Shown piece after piece: positions 57,787 to 64,000 of a stretch of DNA of 64,000 nucleotides. This DNA comes from Pseudomonadota bacterium (lineage in GTDB: Bacteria > Pseudomonadota > Gammaproteobacteria > Burkholderiales > Burkholderiaceae_C), in contig JADFIG010000004.1 in assembly GCA_022566735.1 (NCBI GenBank), positions 143,555 to 207,554 of the forward strand. Reading direction: 5' to 3'. A program made the translations under genes and the position numbers. The notes beneath the pieces are model-generated. The model had not been told where the DNA came from and did no database searches. It was given only the letters and a program-made list of their open reading frames with translations. How positions within the stretch are numbered: position 1 is the first letter of the stretch; each line of letters starts with the position of its first letter.

Positions 57787-58914
57787 TCAGAGGTCCAGGG
57801 ACAGGTCGGTGCAGGCGCGGCTGACGCACAGGCGCACGGCCATGTCAGGCTCGGCGTTGCGTTCGCCGCTCAGGGTGTCGAAGGTGGTGCCGCTGTGGCG
57901 CTGGCACACGCAGGTGTGGCAGACGCCCATGCGACAGCCGGAGGGCGGGTTCAGGCCCTGGGCCTCCAGCGCTTCGAGCAGCGAGGTGCCGGACGACACG
58001 CTCACCGTGCGGCCGCTGCGTGCCAGCGACACCTGCACGGTGATGGCCTCGCCGGCGGTGGCGGTCGGCGCGGGCGGCGTGAAGCCCTCGGCCATGAAGC
58101 TGCGCGCGCTGCCGGCCGTCAGGGTGCGGGCGGTTTCGACGAAGCCGCCGGGGCCGCAGGCCAGCACCTGCCGGTCGGCCAGGCCGCCGCACAGCGCGGT
58201 GAGCAACTCGGCCGAGATGAAGCCTTCGCGCTCGTCGGGTCGCTGCGCGCCTTCGTGGGTGAGCACGAAGTGCAGGCGCAGGCGGGGGAAGCGCTGGGCC
58301 AGGCTGCGCAACTCCTGCGCGAAGCAGAACTCGGCGCGCGTCCTGGCCCAGTAGACCAGGGTCAGGTCGACCGGCATGTCCTGGGCGGCGAGCTGGCGGG
58401 TCAGGGCCATCAAGGGGGTGATGCCGCTGCCGGCGGCCAGGAAGAGCCAGCGGCCTTGCACTGGGGCCGGCAGGGTCATCTCGCCGAAGGCCGGGCCCAG
58501 CTCCAGCACGTCGCCCACGCGGGTGCGCTGGCACAGGTGGGTGCTCAGGCGGCCGCCATCGACGCGCTTGACGGTGATGGCGATGCGGCCATCGCGGCGG
58601 GGGACGTCGGTGAGGCTGTAGCTGCGCGTGACGCGGTGGCCATCCACCTCGGCGCTGACATTGAGGTGCTGACCGGGGCGGAAACCCTGCCAGTGGCCGT
58701 TGGGCTGCAGCACCAGGGTGACGGCGTCTTCGGCCTCGGCGCGGTGCGCCACCACGCGGGCGAGCGTGCGGTTCCACGACCAGGTGGCGTGGAGCTTCTG
58801 CGCCCAGAAGTCGAAGGTGGCCGGGTCGACCATGGGGTCGAGCAGGCGGCGCAGCAGGCTGGGGGCGGGCGCAGGCGCGGGGACAGGAGCGAGAGCGGAG
58901 ACGGACAGGGTCAC
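57787..58914 (-). CDS. Ferredoxin reductase-like oxidoreductase (desaturase electron donor)
   Basis: 375 residues from a GTG at 58914. An ATG at 58974 is in frame, but it would place the operator and probable promoter inside the gene. FAD domain RSYSLTDVP, NAD domain FLAAGSGITPLMAL and ACGPGGFVETA, then a plant-type 2Fe-2S domain with CRMGVCHTC and VRLC. Order FAD-NAD-FeS, as in Rv3230c of mycobacteria and DesC of Pseudomonas. Probably passes electrons from NAD(P)H to the downstream desaturase. Confidence 0.9.
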   Translation of the reverse strand: MTLSVSALAPVPAPAPAPSLLRRLLDPMVDPATFDFWAQKLHATWSWNRTLARVVAHRAEAEDAVTLVLQPNGHWQGFRPGQHLNVSAEVDGHRVTRSYSLTDVPRRDGRIAITVKRVDGGRLSTHLCQRTRVGDVLELGPAFGEMTLPAPVQGRWLFLAAGSGITPLMALTRQLAAQDMPVDLTLVYWARTRAEFCFAQELRSLAQRFPRLRLHFVLTHEGAQRPDEREGFISAELLTALCGGLADRQVLACGPGGFVETARTLTAGSARSFMAEGFTPPAPTATAGEAITVQVSLARSGRTVSVSSGTSLLEALEAQGLNPPSGCRMGVCHTCVCQRHSGTTFDTLSGERNAEPDMAVRLCVSRACTDLSLDL

Positions 58915-58946
58915 AGCAGGGACCTCAGGGTGGGCATGGTTGCGCA

Positions 58947-58965
58947 CTATACACATGTCTATACA
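58947..58965. promoter_or_regulatory. Operator 1 of the desaturase operon
   Basis: CTATACA is repeated at 58947-58953 and 58959-58965. The 16-base core 58948-58963 is also a near-perfect palindrome (7 of 8 pairs). It overlaps a -10-like TATAGT on the minus strand, which suits repression of the reductase-desaturase operon. Confidence 0.5.
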
Positions 58966-58981
58966 GTTGTGCATTAATGTC

Positions 58982-58999
58982 CCTGCACGGCAGTGCAGG
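58982..58999. promoter_or_regulatory. Inverted repeat between the des operon and the TetR gene
   Basis: Perfect 7-bp arms CCTGCAC / GTGCAGG with a 4-base spacer, 17 bases before the regulator ATG. It may be an autoregulatory site or a leader hairpin. Confidence 0.45.
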
Positions 59000-59016
59000 A
59001 CGTATGATTCACATCA

Positions 59017-59676
59017 ATGACTCATTCTTTGTCCCCCGTTCAGGTGTCGGCACCCGGACGCAAGCCCGTCATCACGCGCGAAGACATCCTGGCCGCCGCG
59101 CTCAAGCTGGTCGGGCCGCAGCGCAGCGTGTCGTCGCTGAGCCTGCGCGAGGTCGCTCGGGAGGCGGGCATCGCGCCCAACAGCTTCTACCGCCACTTCC
59201 ATGACATGGACGAGCTGGCGGTGGCCCTCATCGAGCTGGCCGGGCGCTCGCTGCGCGACATCATCGGGGCGGCGCGCCGCCGTGCCCGCACCGACGCCAG
59301 CGTGGTGCGCAGCTCCATCGAGGTCTTCGTGGCCCAGCTGCGCAGCGACGACCGGCTGCTGCACATCCTGCTGCGCGAGGGCAACGTCGGCTCCGACGCC
59401 TTCAAGCAGGCGGTGGAGCGCCAGCTGACGTTCTTCGAGGAGGAGCTCACGCACGACCTCATCCGCCTGGCGCGTGCCGAGCGCACCGGGCTGTACGAGC
59501 CGGCGCTGACGGCCAAGGCCATCACCCGGCTGGTGTTCGCCATCGGGGCCACGGGCATGGACCTGCCCGACGAGCGCCAGGCCGAGCTCACCGAGCAGCT
59601 CATCCAGATGGTGAGGATGATCGTCACGGGCACCCAGACCCTGGCCGCCCAGGACAAGGCCCAGGTGGCGCGTTGA
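59017..59676 (+). CDS. TetR-family repressor of unsaturated fatty-acid synthesis (FabR/DesT-like)
   Basis: 219 residues. The HTH region SLSLREVAREAGIAPNSFYR followed by HFHDMDELAVALIE is nearly identical in style to FabR and DesT, regulators that sense acyl-CoA saturation. The C-terminal ligand domain runs from about residue 70. It is divergent from the reductase-desaturase operon, just as desT is linked to desCB in Pseudomonas, and two palindromes lie between. A regulatory link is inferred from context. Confidence 0.88.
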   Translation: MTHSLSPVQVSAPGRKPVITREDILAAALKLVGPQRSVSSLSLREVAREAGIAPNSFYRHFHDMDELAVALIELAGRSLRDIIGAARRRARTDASVVRSSIEVFVAQLRSDDRLLHILLREGNVGSDAFKQAVERQLTFFEEELTHDLIRLARAERTGLYEPALTAKAITRLVFAIGATGMDLPDERQAELTEQLIQMVRMIVTGTQTLAAQDKAQVAR

Positions 59677-59765
59677 CCGTGCTGCGCACGCGGGGCCGGG
59701 TGGTCTAGGATGCGTGGGGCGGGCCCGCCCCCGTGCCCGCGTCAGATGCCCAGGAAGGAGCGTCG

Positions 59766-60200
59766 ATGGCCTGTGACACTCACCCGGCGCCACACCTTGC
59801 GCCACGCCCGGCGCCATGCCGCGCTGCCGCCGTGGCCCTGGCGGCGATGCTGGCCTGGCCCCTGGGCTTGTCCGGCTGTGCCAGCAGCCCCGATGGCAAA
59901 CGCCCGGGCGCGTCCACCAAGGCCCCGGCCGCGGTCAGGCCAGCCACCGTGCCTTCGACCCCGGCGCGCCCGCTCATCGCCATGCGCTGCGGCAGCCTGC
60001 CCATCGCGGTGCGCCACATCAGCGACGAACTGGAATTGACGGTCGGTGCACGCACGTACATGCTGCAGCCCCAGCGCAGCGCCTCGGGCGCGCGCTACGC
60101 GTCGCCGTCCTACCCGGGCGTGGGCTTCTGGTCCAAGGGCGAGCGTGGCAGCCTGATGCTGGATGGGCGGGCCTACCCGGAGTGCGTGCGCAGCGAGTGA
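59766..60200 (+). CDS. MliC-like lysozyme inhibitor lipoprotein
   Basis: 144 residues from the ATG at 59766, five bases after AAGGAG. The signal is unusually long and Ala-rich, with a lipobox LGLSGC. After a Pro/Ala linker comes a C-type lysozyme-inhibitor-like domain: MRCGSLPIAVRHISDEL, QRSASGARYASPSYPG, FWSKGERGSLML and a closing cysteine. The SASGARY and FWSKG segments are the family hallmark. It would protect the cell wall from host or rival lysozyme. Confidence 0.75.
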   Translation: MACDTHPAPHLAPRPAPCRAAAVALAAMLAWPLGLSGCASSPDGKRPGASTKAPAAVRPATVPSTPARPLIAMRCGSLPIAVRHISDELELTVGARTYMLQPQRSASGARYASPSYPGVGFWSKGERGSLMLDGRAYPECVRSE

Positions 60201-60312
60201 GTCGGCCGGTGCCCGCCCCCGTGCACCAACTTGGCCCATAACTTGCTGATGTCCGGTGGATCGCAGCCCATCGCGCTGCCACCATCGCTGCCCTCGTCAG
60301 CCGGAGAACCGT

Positions 60313-63300
60313 GTGTCCATCCACGTCGCGCTCAACCACGTCACCCACTACAGCTACGACCGCCTGGTCAACCTCTCGCCGCAGGTCGTGCGGCTGAGGC
60401 CGGCGCCGCATTGCCGCACGCGCATCCTGTCGTACTCGCTCAAGGTCGAGCCGGTGGTGCACTTCATCAACTGGCAGCAAGACCCGTTCGCCAACCACCT
60501 GGCGCGGCTGGTCTTCCCGGAGCGCACGCGCGAGTTCAAGGTCACGGTGGACCTGGTGGCCGAGATGGCGGTCTACAACCCCTTCGACTTCTTCCTGGAG
60601 CCCCACGCGGAGAACTTTCCCTTCGCCTACGACGAGGCCTCGCTGCACGACCTGCAGCCCTACCTGGCCAAGGTGCCGCTGACGCCGAAGTTCCAGGCTT
60701 TCGTCGACAGCATCGACCGCACCGAGGTGCGCACCATCGACTTCCTGGTGGGCCTCAACCAGCGCCTGCAAGGCGACATCGCCTACACCATCCGCATGGA
60801 GCCCGGCGTGCAGACGCCCGAGGAGACGCTGACGCTGAAGTCGGGCTCCTGCCGCGACACCGGCTGGCTGCTGGTGCAGGCGCTGCGCCACCTGGGCCTG
60901 GCCGCGCGCTTCGTGTCGGGCTACCTCATCCAGCTCAAGGCCGACGTGGCCGCGCTGGACGGCCCCTCGGGCACGGAGGTCGACTTCACCGACCTGCACG
61001 CCTGGTGCGAGGTCTACCTGCCCGGCGCTGGCTGGATCGGCCTGGACCCGACCTCGGGCCTGATGGCCGGCGAGGGCCACATCCCCGTGGCCTGCACGCC
61101 CGAGCCCACCGGCGCAGCACCCGTCTCCGGGGCGGTCGACGAGTGCGAGGTCAGCTTCGAGCACCGCATGGCCATCACGCGCATCCACGAGTCGCCGCGC
61201 GTGACCAAGCCCTACACCGAGGCGCAATGGGAGGCCATCGACGCGCTGGGCCAGGCCGTCGATGCCCAGCTGAAAGACACCGATGTGCGCCTGACCATGG
61301 GCGGCGAGCCGACCTTCGTGTCCGTCGATGACCGCGATGGCGCCGAGTGGAACACCGACGCGCTGGGCCCCACCAAGCGCGGCCTGGCCACCACCTTGGT
61401 GCACAAGCTGCGCGCGCGCTACGGCGAGGGCGGCTTCCTGCACTTCGGCCAGGGCAAGTGGTACCCGGGCGAGCAGCTGCCGCGCTGGGCGCTGTCCATC
61501 TTCTGGCGCACCGACGGCCAACCCTGCTGGCACGACCCCGGCCTGTTCGCCGACGAGGCCCAGCCGGTGCGCTACACCAGTGCCGACGCCAGGCACTTCA
61601 TCGACACGCTGGCGGTCAAGCTGGGCGTGGGCACGGCCCACATCCAGCCGGGCTTCGAGGACACCTGGTACTACCTGTGGCGCGAGCGCCGCCTGCCCGT
61701 CAACGTGGACCCGCTGGACGCCCGCCTGGACGACGAGCTGGAGCGCGTGCGCCTGCGCCGCATCTTCGACCAGGGCCTGGAGCACACGGTGGGCTATGCC
61801 TTGCCGCTCAAGCGGGAGTGGTCGCACGGCGCCTTCGCGGCGCCCGGACTCAGCGGACCGAAGTGGGTCACCGGCCCCTGGTTCTTCCGCGACGAGCGCA
61901 TGTACCTCATCCCCGGCGACTCGCCCATGGGCCTGCGCCTGCCGCTGGACGCCCTGCCCTGGGTGAGCCGTGGCGAGTACCCGCACAGCATCCACCACGA
62001 CCCCTTCGCGCCCAAGCCGGCCCTGGCCGATGCCGCGGCCTTGCGCGCGCAACATGGTGCCCCTCATGGCCAGCACGCCGTGGGCGGCGGCTTTGCGCAG
62101 GGCGGGGTGGTGTCTGTCCAGAGCCAGGCCGTGGAAGGCCGGGGCGTGCCCGGCTTGCAAGGCGGCGTCAACGGGGAGTGGGGCGACCTGGCCGCCAACC
62201 CGATGGCGGCGGCGGCCGGCCCGGCCAGCGCCAGCGCGGTGGACCCGGCCAAGCTGCCCAGCCGCTTCGAGTCGGCCCACTGGATCACCCGCACCGCGCT
62301 GTGCGTGGAGGTGCGCAACCCCGACCGCGCCAGCGGCCCCAAGGTCGAGGCCGAAGGGGAGGGCGGCGGCGTGCTCTACGTCTTCATGCCGCCCCTGACC
62401 AGCCTGGACGACTACCTCGACCTCGTGGCCGCGGTGGAGGCCACGGCCGCCGAGACCGGCCTGAAGGTCGTGCTGGAGGGCTACCCGCCGCCGCGCGACG
62501 CCCGCCTCCAGGTGCTGCAGGTCACGCCCGACCCCGGCGTCATCGAGGTCAACATCCACCCGGCGACCAGCTGGGCGCAGCTGGTCGACCACACCGAGTT
62601 CCTCTACCAGGCCGCGCACGAAACCCGCCTGTCCACCGAGAAGTTCATGGTGGACGGCCGCCACACCGGCACCGGCGGCGGCAACCACTTCGTGCTGGGC
62701 GGGGCCACGCCGTCGGACAGCCCCTTTCTGCGCCGCCCCGACCTCATCCCCAGCCTGCTGACCTTCTGGCACAACCACCCCTCGCTGTCCTACCTGTTCT
62801 CGGGCCTGTTCATCGGGCCGACCAGCCAGGCGCCGCGCATCGACGAGGCGCGCAACGATCAGGTGTACGAACTGGAGATCGCCTTTGCGGAGCTGCAGCA
62901 CCAGCTGGACCGCCTGGGCGCCGCAAACATTCCGCCCTGGCTGATCGACCGCATCCTGCGCAACATCCTCATCGACGTGACCGGCAACACGCACCGCGCC
63001 GAGTTCTGCATCGACAAGCTCTATTCACCTGACGGCCCCACGGGGCGCCTGGGCCTGCTGGAGTTGCGCGGCTTCGAAATGCCGCCGCACGCGCGCATGA
63101 GCCTGGTGCAGCAACTGCTGCTGCGCGCGCTGGTTGCCCGCTTCTGGAAGACGCCGTACACCACGCGCCTGACGCGTTGGGGCACCGAGCTGCACGATCG
63201 TTTCCTGCTCGGCACGTTCGTGCAGATGGACTTCGACGACGTGCTGGCTGATCTGCGTGAAGCGGGTTACGCTTTTGAACGCGAGTGGTTTGCACCGCAT

Positions 63301-63852
63301 TTCTCGTTCCGCTTCCCGCTGGTGGGCGAGCTGCATACGGGCGGGATCTCGCTCACGCTCAGCGGCGCGCTGGAACCCTGGCACGTCATGGGCGAGGAGG
63401 GTGCTCAGGGCGGCACGGTGCGCTACGTCGATTCGTCGGTCGAGCGGCTGGAGGTGCGCGTGCTGGGCCTGAACGAAAACCGGCACGTCGTGACGGTCAA
63501 CGGGATTCCCTTGCCATTGCAACCAACCGGCCGCGTGAGCGAGCAGGTGGCTGGGGTGCGGTTCCGGGCGTGGTCGCAGGCGTCGGCGCTGCACCCGACC
63601 ATCGGCGTGCATGCGCCGCTGACGTTCGACCTGGCCGACACCTGGACTGGCCGCTCGCTGGGCGGTTGCCAGTATCATGTGGCGCATCCGGGTGGGCGCA
63701 ACTACCAGACGTTTCCCGTCAACGCTTACGAGGCGGAAAGCCGCCGCCGCGCGCGCTTCTTCACCATCGGACATACGCCCGGACCGCTGCAGGTGCGGTC
63801 GCCCGAGCGCAGTCTGGAGTTTCCGTTTACGCTGGATTTGCGCCGCTACTAA
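60313..63852 (+). CDS. Transglutaminase-like protein with a C-terminal DUF2126 domain
   Basis: 1179 residues from a GTG at 60313, five bases after GGAGA. The N-terminal part (1-290) has the beta-rich transglutaminase N-domain and the catalytic triad C180 (KSGSCRDTGWLL), H229 (DLHAWCEVYLPG) and D245 (GLDPTSG). From about 310 to the end is the large DUF2126/COG4196 domain (TMGGEPTFVSVDD, FGQGKWYPGEQLPRW, GTGGGNHFVLGGA). A Gly/Ala-rich insert lies at about 579-649. Known gene families of this type occur with circularly permuted ATP-grasp and alpha-E genes, and the next gene fits. Confidence 0.9.
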   Translation: MSIHVALNHVTHYSYDRLVNLSPQVVRLRPAPHCRTRILSYSLKVEPVVHFINWQQDPFANHLARLVFPERTREFKVTVDLVAEMAVYNPFDFFLEPHAENFPFAYDEASLHDLQPYLAKVPLTPKFQAFVDSIDRTEVRTIDFLVGLNQRLQGDIAYTIRMEPGVQTPEETLTLKSGSCRDTGWLLVQALRHLGLAARFVSGYLIQLKADVAALDGPSGTEVDFTDLHAWCEVYLPGAGWIGLDPTSGLMAGEGHIPVACTPEPTGAAPVSGAVDECEVSFEHRMAITRIHESPRVTKPYTEAQWEAIDALGQAVDAQLKDTDVRLTMGGEPTFVSVDDRDGAEWNTDALGPTKRGLATTLVHKLRARYGEGGFLHFGQGKWYPGEQLPRWALSIFWRTDGQPCWHDPGLFADEAQPVRYTSADARHFIDTLAVKLGVGTAHIQPGFEDTWYYLWRERRLPVNVDPLDARLDDELERVRLRRIFDQGLEHTVGYALPLKREWSHGAFAAPGLSGPKWVTGPWFFRDERMYLIPGDSPMGLRLPLDALPWVSRGEYPHSIHHDPFAPKPALADAAALRAQHGAPHGQHAVGGGFAQGGVVSVQSQAVEGRGVPGLQGGVNGEWGDLAANPMAAAAGPASASAVDPAKLPSRFESAHWITRTALCVEVRNPDRASGPKVEAEGEGGGVLYVFMPPLTSLDDYLDLVAAVEATAAETGLKVVLEGYPPPRDARLQVLQVTPDPGVIEVNIHPATSWAQLVDHTEFLYQAAHETRLSTEKFMVDGRHTGTGGGNHFVLGGATPSDSPFLRRPDLIPSLLTFWHNHPSLSYLFSGLFIGPTSQAPRIDEARNDQVYELEIAFAELQHQLDRLGAANIPPWLIDRILRNILIDVTGNTHRAEFCIDKLYSPDGPTGRLGLLELRGFEMPPHARMSLVQQLLLRALVARFWKTPYTTRLTRWGTELHDRFLLGTFVQMDFDDVLADLREAGYAFEREWFAPHFSFRFPLVGELHTGGISLTLSGALEPWHVMGEEGAQGGTVRYVDSSVERLEVRVLGLNENRHVVTVNGIPLPLQPTGRVSEQVAGVRFRAWSQASALHPTIGVHAPLTFDLADTWTGRSLGGCQYHVAHPGGRNYQTFPVNAYEAESRRRARFFTIGHTPGPLQVRSPERSLEFPFTLDLRRY

Positions 63853-63873
63853 TTTCATCCAGCCAAGCCGATC

Positions 63874-64000
63874 TTGTCTTACCAGTCGACCCTGCCGCTC
63901 GAACCCACTGCCGCCCACGCGGATGTGCTGGCCCTCCTTCGCATGTTGCCCGCGCGGGAGGGCCACTGGGATGAGCTGCGTGACGCCACCGGCGCGCTGC
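63874..64000 (+). CDS. Start of a probable circularly permuted ATP-grasp / alpha-E protein (runs off the right edge)
   Basis: 42 codons from a TTG at 63874: MSYQSTLPLEPTAAHADVLA, then LPAREGHWDELRDATGAL. A later ATG at 63943 is in frame. The PAREGHWDELRD segment matches the N-terminus of the ATP-grasp proteins that usually follow transglutaminase-DUF2126 genes. The domain itself lies outside the window, so the call rests on this short match and on position. Confidence 0.55.
   Translation, partial: MSYQSTLPLEPTAAHADVLALLRMLPAREGHWDELRDATGAL

Noticed and set aside
60019..62994. 991-codon minus-strand open frame opposite the transglutaminase gene
   Set aside because: The opposite strand carries a catalytic triad and conserved domains; this frame is low-complexity.

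Overview
The window is GC-rich chromosomal DNA from a betaproteobacterium of the order Burkholderiales, probably the Comamonadaceae/Sphaerotilaceae group. The evidence is the gene order mdh-GntR-sdhCDAB-sdhE-gltA, the long block leuC-leuD-leuB-asd-fimV-truA-trpF-trpB-trpA-accD-folC-dedD-cvpA-purF-metZ-gltX, and a type-B exosortase. The species cannot be fixed from the sequence alone. Most of the window is core metabolism on the plus strand.

Layout. 1-1360: the start of a citrate-lyase-beta-like gene and mdh, both minus. 1597-7754: a GntR regulator, succinate dehydrogenase (sdhCDAB), its FAD assembly factor and citrate synthase. 7938-12439: leucine synthesis, with a 42-residue entericidin-like lipoprotein between leuC and leuD, then asd. 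12960-28074: fimV, truA, trpFBA, accD, folC, a SPOR protein, cvpA, purF, metZ and gltX. 28232-28578: tRNA-Ala(GGC), tRNA-Glu(TTC) and tRNA-Asp(GTC). 28631-33060: a MaoC protein, an EamA exporter, a phosphomannomutase and waaA. 33127-36410: a compact exosortase locus with a PEP-CTERM protein, an EpsD-like lipoprotein and an exosortase B fused to EpsI. 36486-43400: a GNAT protein, a split chromate transporter, a thioesterase, a PAS-GAF-PAS-GGDEF-EAL protein and a hydrolase. 43484-48326: prfB with its programmed frameshift, pepN and fbp, then tRNA-Thr(CGT).

48352-53316 is the one clearly accessory stretch. tRNA-Thr is followed by paired TGTAGCCA repeats of the kind seen at integrase arm sites, then a small lysine-rich ORF, an hsdM gene cut off by a complete IS21-family element, and on the other side of that element the tail of a hybrid kinase (receiver domain only). 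The element has no target duplication and joins two unrelated broken genes, so an IS-linked deletion is the simplest reading.

53274-64000: a cysteine-rich lipoprotein, a hydrolase, a thiolase, a frameshifted 4-hydroxybenzoyl-CoA-type thioesterase, and a desaturase/ferredoxin-reductase pair divergent from a FabR/DesT-type repressor. This is followed by a MliC-like lipoprotein and a 1179-residue transglutaminase-DUF2126 protein. The start of the next gene fits the circularly permuted ATP-grasp family that accompanies such proteins in a predicted but poorly understood peptide-ligation system. The window ends inside that cluster.
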